From an uncultured Rhodospirillales bacterium (lineage in GTDB: Bacteria; Pseudomonadota; Alphaproteobacteria; Reyranellales; Reyranellaceae), in the NCBI GenBank assembly GCA_902825855.1, contig CADECW010000003.1, positions 106,952 to 170,951 on the forward strand: a stretch of DNA of 64,000 bases, read 5' to 3'. Made by a program: the position numbers and the translations under genes. Shown in pieces: positions 42,530 to 50,882 of this stretch. The notes beneath the pieces are model-generated. The model was not told the DNA's origin. It saw nothing but the letters and a program-made list of their open reading frames with translations, and made no database searches. The number at the start of each line of letters is the position of its first letter. The first letter of the stretch is position 1.

Positions 42530-42558
42530 AGCCCTCCCCCGCCCGGCGGGGGAGGGCT
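42530..42558 (+). terminator. Intrinsic terminator after the phasin gene
   Basis: AGCCCTCCCCCGCC (42530-42543) and its exact complement at 42545-42558 form a very stable stem 28 bases after the phasin stop, followed by TAATTTAT. It separates the phasin gene from csaA. Confidence 0.75.
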
Positions 42559-42570
42559 AATTTATGCGGC

Positions 42571-42909
42571 ATGACCATGATCACTTACGACGAGTTCGCG
42601 CAGGTCGACATCCGCGTCGGCACCATCCTTGAAGCCGTACCCCTCGAGGGTGCCCGCAAGCCGGCATATCGGCTCCTGATCGACTTCGGGCCGGACATCG
42701 GCCAACGCAAGTCATCGGCGCAGATCACGATCCACTACAGGGCCGAAGAGCTGATCGGCCGCCAGGTTGCCGGTGTCGTCAATTTCCCGCCGCGCCAGAT
42801 CGGCAAGTTCATGTCCGAAGTCCTGACACTCGGCTTCCCGGCCGCGGACGGCAGCGTCGTCCTGATCGGACCGGACAAGAAGATTCCAAACGGCGGCAAG
42901 CTGTTTTAG
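42571..42909 (+). CDS. csaA: tRNA-binding domain protein (CsaA-like chaperone)
   Basis: The 112-residue protein matches CsaA/Trbp111: I-T-Y-D-E-F-A-Q-V-D-I-R-V-G-T-I, P-A-Y-R-L-L-I-D-F-G and a C-terminal KFMSEVLTLGFPAADGSVVL. These OB-fold dimers bind tRNA and, in Bacillus, assist protein export as chaperones. ATG codons at 42571 and 42577 are both possible; most homologues begin at the second (M-I-T-Y-D). It lies just after the phasin terminator and is convergent with ilvE 30 bp away. Confidence 0.93.
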   Translation: MTMITYDEFAQVDIRVGTILEAVPLEGARKPAYRLLIDFGPDIGQRKSSAQITIHYRAEELIGRQVAGVVNFPPRQIGKFMSEVLTLGFPAADGSVVLIGPDKKIPNGGKLF

Positions 42910-42939
42910 GGGAGCGCGGGCCGGAGGCCCACTCCGCCC

Positions 42940-44034
42940 TCAGAACACCTTGTGGAGCCAGCCGTACTTGTCGGCGGCATGGCCGCGCTGGATGCCGACC
43001 AGGGCCGACTTCAGGTCCTCGGTCTGGGTGCCGGGGCCGCCGTTGCCGATCTTGAACTCACCGTCCTTGCTGCGGACGGTGCCGATCGGCGTCACGACGG
43101 CGGCAGTACCGCAGGCGAAGGCTTCGCGCAGGCGGCCGCTTCGCGAGTCGGTCCGCCACTGGTCGATCGAATAGCGGTCCTCGCGGACCTTGATACCCTT
43201 GTCCTTGGCAAGCGTCAGCAACGAGGAGCGCGTGATGCCGGGCAGGATCGTGCCGCCGAGCGGCGGTGTCACCATCGAGCCGTCGTCGAACACGAAGAAG
43301 ATGTTCATGCCGCCCAGCTCCTCGACCCATTTCTGCTCGACGGCGTCGAGGAACACGACCTGGTCGCAGCCGTGGCGCGTTGCTTCGGCCTGGGCGAGCA
43401 GGCTCGATGCGTAGTTGCCGCCGCACTTGGCGGCGCCCGTGCCACCCGGCGCGGCGCGCGTGAATTCCTGCGACACCCAGAGCGACACCGCTGGCGCGTC
43501 GGTCTTGAAATACGAGCCGACCGACGAGGCGATGACGATGAACAGGTAGTCCGACGACGGCTTCACGCCGAGGAAGATCTCGTTCGCGAACATGAAGGGC
43601 CGAATGTAGAGGCTGGCGCCGTCGCCATCCGGAATCCAGGCGCGGTCTGTCTTCACCAGGAGGTCGCACGCCTCGACGAACAGCTCCTCCGGCAGGCTCG
43701 GCATGGCGAGCCGCTCGGCCGACTGCTGGAAACGCCGGGCGTTCTCGATCGGGCGGAACATGGTCGCCCCGCCTTCCTTGGTTCGATAGGCTTTCAGTCC
43801 TTCGAAAATCTCCTGTGCGTAGTGCAGGACGGCGGCGGCCGGATCCATCGGGATCGGCGCCCGCGGCTCGATGCGCGCGTCGTACCAGCCCTTGGACTCA
43901 TGGTAGCGGATTGTCACCATGTGGTCGGAGAACACCCGGCCGAATCCCGGATTCTTCAGAAGCTCGGCGCGCTTCTCGGCCGGCACCGGCGATGGATGGG
44001 GAAGGTGGGCGAACTGAAGCTTGGTCTTGGACAT
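42940..44034 (-). CDS. ilvE: Branched-chain amino acid aminotransferase (eukaryote-like type)
   Basis: The 364-residue PLP enzyme is the long BCAT class: F-S-D-H-M-V-T-I-R-Y, A-Q-E-I-F-E-G-L-K-A-Y, S-L-Y-I-R-P-F-M-F-A, and the catalytic lysine Lys203 in GTGAAKCGGNYASSLLAQAE. It interconverts Leu, Ile and Val with their 2-oxo acids. I start at the ATG at 44034 (M-S-K-T-K-L-Q); the frame is open 11 codons earlier. A second, shorter BCAT of another subfamily lies 39 bp upstream in the same direction, so this may be one operon with two enzymes of the same reaction. Confidence 0.95.
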   Translation of the reverse strand: MSKTKLQFAHLPHPSPVPAEKRAELLKNPGFGRVFSDHMVTIRYHESKGWYDARIEPRAPIPMDPAAAVLHYAQEIFEGLKAYRTKEGGATMFRPIENARRFQQSAERLAMPSLPEELFVEACDLLVKTDRAWIPDGDGASLYIRPFMFANEIFLGVKPSSDYLFIVIASSVGSYFKTDAPAVSLWVSQEFTRAAPGGTGAAKCGGNYASSLLAQAEATRHGCDQVVFLDAVEQKWVEELGGMNIFFVFDDGSMVTPPLGGTILPGITRSSLLTLAKDKGIKVREDRYSIDQWRTDSRSGRLREAFACGTAAVVTPIGTVRSKDGEFKIGNGGPGTQTEDLKSALVGIQRGHAADKYGWLHKVF

Positions 44035-44073
44035 TTTTCTCTCGGATGGTTGCCCTGACTGTAGCACAGGAAC

Positions 44074-45003
44074 TCAGGCCGCCCGGTCGACCGGCGGACG
44101 AAGATGCGTCGATTCGCCGAAGCCTTCGCAGTCGGGCGCCCGCACCAGCTTCTGGAAATCCGCCATCAGGGTGCGTGCGACAGGACCAGCCTGATAGTTG
44201 TGTCCGTCGACTGATCCCACCGGAACGATCTCGGCCGCCGTTCCGCACAGGAATACCTCGCTCGCCTTGGCGAGTTCCTGCGGCTTCACGGTTCGCTCCT
44301 CGACCGCCCAGCCGCGCTTTCCGGCCAGGTTCATGACGGCGCGCCGCGTGATGCCGTCCAGGAAGTTCTCCGGCGTCGGCGTCACCAACTTGCCGTCGAC
44401 AACGAGGAAAACGTTGGCGCCCGTCGACTCGGCGAGGTCGCCCTTCCAGTCGAGCATCAGCGCATCATCGAAGCCTGCCTTCAGCGCCTTGTCCTTCTCG
44501 ATGCCACAGATCAGGTAGAGGCCCGCCACCTTGGCGTGGCCGGGTGCGAAGTCGGCCGAGGGGCGGCGGTACTTGGCCATGGTGACGTTGATGCCGGCAT
44601 CGCGCGCCTGCACCGACAATCTGCCCTCCTGGGCCCATGGCGCGATGGCGAGATGCACGGTGGTGCCGATCGCCGACACGCCCATCACTTCCGATCCGCG
44701 CCAGGCGATGGGCCGGACGTAGCCCGACTGTAGGTCATTGGCCTTCACTACCGCGCGGGTCGCATCTTCGACCTGCGAGGTTGTCCAGGGAATCTCATAG
44801 TCGAGCAGGCGGGCTGAGTTGATCAGGCGCTGGCTGTGCGCGGCCAGACGGAAGACGCGGCCATCGTAGATCCGCTCACCCTCGAAGACGGCCGAACCGT
44901 AGTGCAGGGCGTGGGTCAGCACATGCATGCGGCTGTCGCGCCAGGGCACAAGCCTGCCGTCCAGCCAGATAAAGCCGTCGCGGTCATCCATATTTAAGGA
45001 CAT
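44074..45003 (-). CDS. ilvE: Branched-chain amino acid aminotransferase (short bacterial type)
   Basis: The 309-residue class IV aminotransferase has T-H-A-L-H-Y-G-S-A-V-F-E-G-E-R, H-S-Q-R-L-I-N-S-A, the catalytic lysine Lys158 in G-H-A-K-V-A-G-L-Y, and GDLAESTGANVFLVVDGKLV, G-T-A-A-E-I-V-P-V-G. This is the E. coli IlvE-like short subfamily; related enzymes include D-amino-acid transaminases. It sits behind a good sigma-70-type promoter whose spacer is filled by an inverted repeat. The adjacent ilvE of the long class suggests different regulation or substrate preference rather than simple redundancy. Confidence 0.93.
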   Translation of the reverse strand: MSLNMDDRDGFIWLDGRLVPWRDSRMHVLTHALHYGSAVFEGERIYDGRVFRLAAHSQRLINSARLLDYEIPWTTSQVEDATRAVVKANDLQSGYVRPIAWRGSEVMGVSAIGTTVHLAIAPWAQEGRLSVQARDAGINVTMAKYRRPSADFAPGHAKVAGLYLICGIEKDKALKAGFDDALMLDWKGDLAESTGANVFLVVDGKLVTPTPENFLDGITRRAVMNLAGKRGWAVEERTVKPQELAKASEVFLCGTAAEIVPVGSVDGHNYQAGPVARTLMADFQKLVRAPDCEGFGESTHLRPPVDRAA

Positions 45004-45069
45004 TGCTTGTGGTCCTTGCGTTTATTGCCAAATCGGTCTTTTGAGCACGTTGAAATGCAAGCTTCTGAC

Positions 45070-45099
45070 TAAATAGGTCAATATTACTGACCTTGTCAA
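45070..45099 (-). promoter_or_regulatory. Promoter with operator in its spacer, for the ilvE-like gene
   Basis: On the minus strand TTGACA (complement of 45094-45099) and TATTTA (complement of 45070-45075) are separated by 18 bp. An inverted repeat, AGGTCA-N7-TGACCT, covers 45075-45093, almost exactly the spacer. A repressor or a MerR-like activator could act here. Transcription would start about 60 bases before the ATG at 45003. Confidence 0.6.
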
Positions 45100-45140
45100 T
45101 ATGTCTGAGGGCATCGCAGACCCCGATGTAGAATCTTCCC

Positions 45141-46055
45141 ATGGCTCATTCGCACGCGGGACACGCGCCTGGAGCCGGCTCTGCCGGGGCCCGGAACAAG
45201 GGCAGGCTGAAGGGCGCTCTGGCGCTGACCGCAGGCTTCATGCTGGTCGAGGCCGCAGGTGGCCTTCTGACCGGGAGCCTGGCGCTGGTCGCCGATGCCG
45301 CTCACATGCTGACCGACGCCGGCGGGCTCGCGCTGGCTTTGATCGCCATCCGCTTCGCCGAACGGCCTGCGACGCCGCAGAAGACCTACGGGTACGCGCG
45401 CATGGAGATCCTGGCGGCGCTGCTCAATGCCGTGGTCCTGTTGCTGACTACGATCTTCATTCTCTACGAGGCAGTCGGTCGTTTCATCAATCCGCCGCCG
45501 ATCCTGGCGGGGCCAATGCTGGTCGTGGCCGTGGTCGGGCTGGCCGTAAATCTCGGCAGCATGAAGCTGCTCTCCGCCGGATCGAGCGAGAGCCTGAACG
45601 TGAAGGGCGCCTATTTCGAGGTCATGGGCGACGCGCTGGGGTCCGTCGGCGTCGTCATCGCCGCCCTGATCGTCATGTTTACCGGCTGGCGGCTGGCCGA
45701 TCCGATCATCGGCGCAGGCATCGGCCTGTTCATCGTGCCGCGCACATGGACGTTGATGAAGCAGGCGATCCATATCCTGATGGAAGGAACGCCGCCCGAG
45801 ATCGACCTCGCGCTGCTGGAGGACGCCATCAAGCAGATTCCCGGCGTAGTGTCTGTCCACGACCTGCATGTCTGGACGCTCACCTCGGGCCTCGATTCGA
45901 TGAGCTGCCATGTCGTCATCGCCGACATGACGCGGGCCCGTGACACGCTGGTGCAGGTGAACGAAGCGATGAAGGCCAGGTTCAACCTGACGCACACGAC
46001 CATCCAGGTCGAGGACCAGGCGCTGCGCGACGTCGAAGGGCACCGGGGACACTAA
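45141..46055 (+). CDS. Cation diffusion facilitator family transporter (CzcD-like)
   Basis: The 304-residue protein has six transmembrane helices, a His-rich N-terminus (M-A-H-S-H-A-G-H) and a cytoplasmic C-terminal domain (HDLHVWTLTSGLDSMSCHVV). The metal site residues are His55/Asp59 in H-M-L-T-D and Glu160/Asp164 in Y-F-E-V-M-G-D; Glu in the second pair is the CzcD pattern for Zn/Co/Cd rather than the His of some zinc exporters. It exports divalent metal in exchange for protons. It is divergent from ilvE, and the AT-rich gap between has an inverted repeat that could serve either gene. Confidence 0.93.
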   Translation: MAHSHAGHAPGAGSAGARNKGRLKGALALTAGFMLVEAAGGLLTGSLALVADAAHMLTDAGGLALALIAIRFAERPATPQKTYGYARMEILAALLNAVVLLLTTIFILYEAVGRFINPPPILAGPMLVVAVVGLAVNLGSMKLLSAGSSESLNVKGAYFEVMGDALGSVGVVIAALIVMFTGWRLADPIIGAGIGLFIVPRTWTLMKQAIHILMEGTPPEIDLALLEDAIKQIPGVVSVHDLHVWTLTSGLDSMSCHVVIADMTRARDTLVQVNEAMKARFNLTHTTIQVEDQALRDVEGHRGH

Positions 46056-46116
46056 AGAAGCGGCAAGATTATGTCGGAATGGGAAGCCTGTCGGGCGAAC
46101 ATCGGCTTCCGAGGGT

Positions 46117-46124
46117 GCTATAGT
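46117..46124 (+). promoter_or_regulatory. Extended -10 promoter for the MarR/response-regulator operon
   Basis: The sequence TGCTATAGT (TG extension plus TATAGT) lies about 47 bases before the MarR gene ATG. A clear -35 is not visible, as is usual for extended -10 promoters. Confidence 0.4.
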
Positions 46125-46170
46125 CGCGAAACACACGAGAAGCGGCCAAGACCGACAACAAGCGGACAAT

Positions 46171-46668
46171 ATGGTGGAATCGAAAACTCCGGCTAATCCG
46201 CTGTTCCTGCGCGACGAAGAGCTGCGCCAGGGCATAGAGCTGATGTTCTATGCCTATCGCGACTTCACGTTCGAATCCGACCAGCAGCTCAAGCGCTACC
46301 AGCTCGGCCGTGCCCATCATCGTGCGCTCTATTTCATCGGCCGCCATCCTGGCCACACGGTCGGCCACCTCCTGTCGATTCTGAAAGTAACCAAGCAGTC
46401 GATCTCGCGCGTGTTGAAAGACCTGCTCGAGCAGGGCTACGTCGAGCAGAAGAGCGGCGCGCGCGATCGCCGCGAGCGCCTGCTGTGGCTCACCGAGAAG
46501 GGCGTCAAGCTCGAGCGCGAGCTGACCGACCGCCAGAGTGCGCGCTTCGCCCGCGCCTATCGCGAGACCGGCGCCGATTCGGTCGAGGGTTTCCGCAAGG
46601 TGCTGCTGGGCCTGCTCGATCCCGCCGAACGCGCCATCGTCGACAAGCGGGTGCGCGGGCCCCGGTGA
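46171..46668 (+). CDS. MarR family regulator (PetP-like)
   Basis: The 165-residue winged-helix protein has [17 protein letters not shown] (helix pair), [20 protein letters not shown] (recognition helix) and [15 protein letters not shown] (wing). Position directly before an OmpR-type response regulator and a histidine kinase recalls alphaproteobacterial petP-petR, first described upstream of the cytochrome bc1 genes in Rhodobacter. No petABC genes are present here. Five bases separate its stop from the regulator's ATG, so the three genes form an operon. Confidence 0.88.
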   Translation: MVESKTPANPLFLRDEELRQGIELMFYAYRDFTFESDQQLKRYQLGRAHHRALYFIGRHPGHTVGHLLSILKVTKQSISRVLKDLLEQGYVEQKSGARDRRERLLWLTEKGVKLERELTDRQSARFARAYRETGADSVEGFRKVLLGLLDPAERAIVDKRVRGPR

Positions 46669-46673
46669 GTCTC

Positions 46674-47375
46674 ATGGATGCCTCGGCCGACAAGCCGCAC
46701 ATCCTGGTCGTCGACGACGACACCCGCCTGCGCGAGCTGCTGCGCACCTTCCTGTCGAAGAACGGTTTTCGCGTCACCGTCGCGAGCCAGGCCGCCGAAG
46801 CGCGCGAGCGGCTGGGTGTGATCGACTTCGACCTGATCGTGCTCGACGTCATGATGCCGGGGCAGACTGGCCTCGACTTCGCCACCGAGATCCGGCGCAG
46901 CGACGATGTGCCGATCCTGATGCTGACGGCCATGGGCGACACCAAGGATCGCATTGCCGGTCTCGAGACCGGTGTCGACGACTATCTCGGCAAGCCGTTC
47001 GAGCCACGCGAGCTGTTGCTCCGCATTCAGAACGTATTGAAGCGCAATAGAACGGTGGTGGCGCCGACCGGCGAGCCGCAGCGCCTTGTCGTATTCGGGC
47101 CCTTCCAGTTCGACCACGAGCTGGGCGAGCTGACCAACAAGGGCAAGCGCGCGCCCCTCACCGACGCGGAGACCGCGCTGCTGCGTGTGTTCACCGCGCG
47201 TCTGGGCGAGGTGCTGAGCCGTGAGACGCTGTGCAAGAGCGTCGGTCTGGCCGTCAACGAACGGGCAATCGACGTGCAGGTCACGCGCCTGCGGCGCAAG
47301 ATCGAGCCCGACCCTTCCTTCCCGCGCTATCTGCGAACGGTCCGAGGCCAGGGCTACCGCCTGGTCGACGCATGA
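46674..47375 (+). CDS. petR: OmpR/PhoB-family response regulator (PetR-like)
   Basis: The 233-residue regulator has a receiver domain (H-I-L-V-V-D-D-D, phospho-acceptor Asp58 in [10 protein letters not shown], Lys in L-G-K-P-F-E-P-R) and a C-terminal winged helix ([46 protein letters not shown]). A GTG at 46665 in frame overlaps the MarR stop (GTGA) and is an alternative start. PetR-like regulators act in respiration or envelope control in alphaproteobacteria; the assignment rests on synteny with a MarR gene and a kinase. The kinase gene follows 16 bp downstream. Confidence 0.9.
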   Translation: MDASADKPHILVVDDDTRLRELLRTFLSKNGFRVTVASQAAEARERLGVIDFDLIVLDVMMPGQTGLDFATEIRRSDDVPILMLTAMGDTKDRIAGLETGVDDYLGKPFEPRELLLRIQNVLKRNRTVVAPTGEPQRLVVFGPFQFDHELGELTNKGKRAPLTDAETALLRVFTARLGEVLSRETLCKSVGLAVNERAIDVQVTRLRRKIEPDPSFPRYLRTVRGQGYRLVDA

Positions 47376-47391
47376 GCGCGTCGGTCGATGC

Positions 47392-48747
47392 ATGCTGGTA
47401 AGCGCCGCCCGCGATCTCTTCGAGAGCATTGCCCGCTTCGCCGACCGGCATTCGCCTCAGACGCTGTTCGCACGGGCGCTGATCATCATCGTCGTGCCGA
47501 TGCTGCTGCTGCAGGCGCTCTCTGCCTGGTGGTTCTACAGCCAGCGCGGCGACAACGTGACCAATCGGCTCGCGATCCTGCTGGTGCGCGACCTGCGCAT
47601 GCTGATCGCGCTGCGCGCCGAGTTCCCCGACGACGCGCACCGTGCCTGGATCATCAGTCGTTCGGCCCAGGACCTGCTGCTCTTCGTCAGCTTCCGCAAG
47701 GGTGTCGTGCGGCCGTTCAAGGATCCCGAATATTTCGACATCGCGGCCCGCGAGGTCCAGGGTGCGCTCGAGGCCGACCTCAAACGGCTGTACTACATCG
47801 ACAACAGCATCGGCGGCGGCCAGATGCTGATCGAGATCCAGCTCAACGACGGCGAGGTCATGGACGTGCTGGTGCCGCATGTGCGCCTGACCTTCGGCTC
47901 GAGCTTCGCCTATGTCATCGCCCAGCTCGGCCTCGCCCTCGTGTTGTTCGGCCTTGCCATCTGGTTCATGCACCGCGAACTGGTGCCGATCGCCCATCTC
48001 GGGGTTGCCGCCGACGCCTTGGGCAAGGGGCGCGACGTCCCCGACTTCGCCTTCTCCGGCGGCACGCGTGAGGTGCGCAACGCCGCCACCGCCTTCCACA
48101 CCATGCGCATCCGTCTGAGCCGCTCGATCCAGCAGCGCACCGAGATGCTGGCCGGCGTCAGCCACGACCTGCGGACGCCGTTGACCCGAATGAAGCTCTC
48201 ATTGGCGCTCCTGCCCGATTCGCCCGAGACCAAGGAGCTTTCAGACGATGTCTCCGATATGGAGCGCATGATCGAAGGTTACCTCGCCTTCGCCCGCGGC
48301 GAGGGTGACGAGGATCCGATCCCGACCGATCTCTCCGAGCTCCTCGAGGACGTAGCGGCGGGCGCGCGGCGCGACAATGCCAATGTCGAGGTGACCTGGC
48401 AGGGTGACATGAATGTCGAGCTTCGGCCGCTCGCCATCAAACGCTGCCTGACCAACCTGGTGTCCAACGCACTGCGCTATGGGACCATGGTGCAGCTGCA
48501 GGCAGTGCGCGGTCGCACCTCGGTCGAGATCACCATCGACGACAACGGCCCAGGCATCCCGCCCGACAAGTACGAGGACGTGTTCCGACCGTTCTTCCGG
48601 CTCGATGAATCGCGCAACGTCGACACCGGCGGCGTCGGCCTCGGTCTTACCATTGCCCGAGATGTGGCGCGCAGTCATGGCGGCGACGTGGCGCTCGCCC
48701 CCTCGGCGCTGGGCGGCTTGCGCGTCGTCGTGCGAATTCCCATCTGA
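47392..48747 (+). CDS. EnvZ-like sensor histidine kinase
   Basis: The 451-residue kinase has two transmembrane helices (about residues 26-48 and 171-192) flanking a periplasmic domain of about 120 residues, a HAMP-like linker, the H-box with His258 in LAGVSHDLRTPLTRMKLSLA and an ATPase domain with N-L-V-S-N-A-L-R-Y, D-N-G-P-G-I-P-P, F-F-R-L-D-E-S-R-N and G-V-G-L-G-L-T-I-A-R-D. The V-S-H-D-L-R-T-P-L-T-R form is EnvZ-like. It is the cognate partner of the upstream regulator. I use the ATG at 47392; upstream codons read through the regulator gene in another frame. Confidence 0.92.
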   Translation: MLVSAARDLFESIARFADRHSPQTLFARALIIIVVPMLLLQALSAWWFYSQRGDNVTNRLAILLVRDLRMLIALRAEFPDDAHRAWIISRSAQDLLLFVSFRKGVVRPFKDPEYFDIAAREVQGALEADLKRLYYIDNSIGGGQMLIEIQLNDGEVMDVLVPHVRLTFGSSFAYVIAQLGLALVLFGLAIWFMHRELVPIAHLGVAADALGKGRDVPDFAFSGGTREVRNAATAFHTMRIRLSRSIQQRTEMLAGVSHDLRTPLTRMKLSLALLPDSPETKELSDDVSDMERMIEGYLAFARGEGDEDPIPTDLSELLEDVAAGARRDNANVEVTWQGDMNVELRPLAIKRCLTNLVSNALRYGTMVQLQAVRGRTSVEITIDDNGPGIPPDKYEDVFRPFFRLDESRNVDTGGVGLGLTIARDVARSHGGDVALAPSALGGLRVVVRIPI

Positions 48748-48805
48748 TTTCGCATCGTCCAGGCGCCGCTTGACAGGAGCGGCGTTCGGCAGTTTTTCTT
48801 AGTGC

Positions 48806-48905
48806 GTCCGAGGGGTGTCCGGTTCCGCCAGGGAGCCGGGCTGAGACAGCCAATGGGGCTGAACCCTTTGAACCTGATCCGGATCATGCCGGCGAAGGAA
48901 CGGGA
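48806..48905 (+). ncRNA. TPP riboswitch (THI element)
   Basis: The region holds the THI-box core: GGGGTG near 48812, GGGCTGAGA near 48838-48846, and AACCCTTTGAACCTGATCCG from 48862, then GGATCATGCCGGCGAAGGAA to the aptamer's end. It binds thiamine pyrophosphate. The distal stem runs into GGGAG at 48902-48906, the ribosome site of thiO, so TPP binding probably blocks translation initiation of the thi operon. No separate terminator is seen between aptamer and start codon. Confidence 0.95.
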
Positions 48906-48913
48906 GTGAGCCA

Positions 48914-49930
48914 TTGGCCAAGCCAACCATCATCGTCATCGGCGCCGGCGTTGCCGGTCTCGCCTGCGCGCTCCAACTGGCCGAATGCGGTCTTGCCGTC
49001 GAAGTCGTCGAGCGTGCCCATGTTCTGGGCGAGGGGAGTTGCTCATGGATGGCGGGCGGCATGCTGGCACCGTGGTGCGAGCGGGCCACCACCGAGGCCG
49101 CGGTCGCCGAGTGGGGTGCGCCGTCGATCGACTGGTGGGCCGAGCGCTTTCCCGAGACGGTGCGCCTGGGCAGCCTGGTGGTTGCCCAGCCACGCGACCT
49201 GCCCGACCTCACGCGCTTCGCTCAGCGTACCGGGCGCTTCGACTGGCTTGATGCCGATCGCATCGCCGAGCTCGAGCCCGACCTTTCCGGCCGCTTCCGG
49301 CGAGCGCTGTTCTTCCCGGACGAGGCCCATCTCGAGCCGCGACGGGCGCTGGCGGCTTTGGCGAGCCGTTTGCAGCGAAGGGGCATCGCGATCCGTTTCG
49401 GTGTCGAGCTGGCACCGCAGGAAGCCCGTGCCGACATCGTCATCGACTGTCGCGGCCTCGCCGCCCGCGATGCCCTGCCGGATTTGCGCGGCGTGCGTGG
49501 AGAGATGGTCGTCGTGCGTTCGCCCGACGTGTCGCTGCAGCGGCCGGTGCGCATGCTGCATCCGCGCATCCCGCTCTACATCGTGCCGCGCGGCAACGCC
49601 CTGTTCATGATCGGCGCCACCATGATCGAAAGCGAGCGGCGCGGCCCGGTCAGCGTGCGCTCGGCCGTGGAGCTCCTGAACGCCGCCTACGCGGTGCACC
49701 CGGCCTTTGGCGAGGCAGAGATTGTCGAGCTGGGCGCAGATCTAAGGCCCGCCTTCCCCGACAACCTGCCAGACGTCAGGCGAAGCGGCCATGTGTTGCA
49801 CGCCAACGGCCTGTTCCGTCACGGCTTCCTGCTGGCGCCCGCCCTCGCGCGACGCACCGCGGATGCCGTCCTGTCGATGCATCAACCGGAGACCAACCGT
49901 GCGGATCTTCCTCAACGACAACATGCATGA
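48914..49930 (+). CDS. thiO: Glycine oxidase ThiO
   Basis: The 338-residue flavoprotein has an N-terminal FAD-binding V-I-G-A-G-V-A-G-L-A-C-A-L-Q-L and the DAO fold (S-W-M-A-G-G-M-L-A-P-W-C, L-Y-I-V-P-R-G-N-A-L-F-M-I-G-A-T-M-I-E-S). ThiO oxidises glycine to the imine used by ThiG for the thiazole ring, an oxygen-dependent route in place of ThiH. The start is a TTG at 48914, seven bases after GGGAG of the riboswitch expression platform; no ATG/GTG lies in frame nearby. Its 3' end overlaps thiS by 32 bases, consistent with one operon. Confidence 0.94.
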   Translation: MAKPTIIVIGAGVAGLACALQLAECGLAVEVVERAHVLGEGSCSWMAGGMLAPWCERATTEAAVAEWGAPSIDWWAERFPETVRLGSLVVAQPRDLPDLTRFAQRTGRFDWLDADRIAELEPDLSGRFRRALFFPDEAHLEPRRALAALASRLQRRGIAIRFGVELAPQEARADIVIDCRGLAARDALPDLRGVRGEMVVVRSPDVSLQRPVRMLHPRIPLYIVPRGNALFMIGATMIESERRGPVSVRSAVELLNAAYAVHPAFGEAEIVELGADLRPAFPDNLPDVRRSGHVLHANGLFRHGFLLAPALARRTADAVLSMHQPETNRADLPQRQHA

Positions 49931-50096
49931 CGTCGACGCGGCCACCCTGGCCGCAGTTCTCGACTCGCTGGGCTTTGGCGGGCGCAAGATCGCGACGGCG
50001 GTGAATGGCCGTTTCGTGGCCGCTGTAGCGCGTCCTGCGACTCGACTTGCGGATGGCGACCGCATCGAGGTCGTGGCGCCGATGCAGGGAGGCTGA
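49899..50096 (+). CDS. thiS: Sulfur carrier protein ThiS
   Basis: The 65-residue ubiquitin-like protein starts at GTG ([10 protein letters not shown]) and ends in the essential Gly-Gly (V-A-P-M-Q-G-G). The C-terminal glycine is adenylated and thiocarboxylated, then donates sulfur to ThiG. The gene overlaps the thiO end by 32 bases in another frame and is two bases before thiG. The GTG with N-terminal homology is the only start giving a normal ThiS length. Confidence 0.94.
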   Translation: MRIFLNDNMHDVDAATLAAVLDSLGFGGRKIATAVNGRFVAAVARPATRLADGDRIEVVAPMQGG

Positions 50097-50098
50097 CC

Positions 50099-50869
50099 AT
50101 GTTCTACGGCGTAGAGCTTTCCTCGCGCCTGCTGCTGGGTACGGCGCGCTATCCGTCGCCAGCCGTCCTCGAGCGCGCCATCAAGGCTTCCAGGGCTGAC
50201 GTCGTCACCGTCTCGCTGCGCCGCGAGGGCGGCAGCGCACGCTCCGGCCAGAGCTTCTGGGAGTTCATCCAGTCGCTGGGCCTGCGCGTCCTGCCCAACA
50301 CCGCAGGCTGCCATTCGGTCAAGGAAGCGGTGACCACCGCCCACATGGCGCGCGAACTGTTCGACACGCCGTGGATCAAGCTCGAAGTGATCGCCGATGC
50401 CGATACGCTGCAGCCCGACGTGTTCGGCTTGGTCGAGGCAGCAGCCATCCTGAGCCGGGACGGCTTCGAGGTGTTTCCCTACACCACCGAGGATCTCGTG
50501 GTGGCGGACCGCCTGGTCGAAGCCGGATGTCGGGTGTTGATGCCGTGGGGCGCGCCGATCGGCTCGGCGCGCGGCCTGAACAATGTCTATGGGCTGAAGT
50601 CGCTGCGGGCGCATTTCCCCGATATCCCGCTTGTGGTCGATGCCGGGCTGGGCGTGCCCTCGCATGCCGCGGCGGCCATGGAGCTGGGCTACGACGCCGT
50701 GCTGCTCAACACGGCGGTCGCCGAGGCGGGCGATCCGGTGGAGATGGCGCGCGCCTTCGCGCTCGCCGTCGAGGCCGGCCGGGCTGCTCATCTCGCTCAG
50801 CCGCTCGAACCGCGCGATATGGCGCAGCCGTCCACACCGGTGATCGGCAAGGCCGCGCTCGGGGTCTGA
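50099..50869 (+). CDS. thiG: Thiazole synthase ThiG
   Basis: The 256-residue (beta/alpha)8 enzyme has [18 protein letters not shown] and the Schiff-base lysine Lys94 in P-W-I-K-L-E-V-I, plus [11 protein letters not shown] and [10 protein letters not shown]. It joins deoxyxylulose phosphate, the ThiO imine product and ThiS thiocarboxylate into thiazole phosphate. It follows thiS after two bases and precedes thiE. Confidence 0.97.
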   Translation: MFYGVELSSRLLLGTARYPSPAVLERAIKASRADVVTVSLRREGGSARSGQSFWEFIQSLGLRVLPNTAGCHSVKEAVTTAHMARELFDTPWIKLEVIADADTLQPDVFGLVEAAAILSRDGFEVFPYTTEDLVVADRLVEAGCRVLMPWGAPIGSARGLNNVYGLKSLRAHFPDIPLVVDAGLGVPSHAAAAMELGYDAVLLNTAVAEAGDPVEMARAFALAVEAGRAAHLAQPLEPRDMAQPSTPVIGKAALGV

Positions 50870-50882
50870 AGAGGAAATCAAC

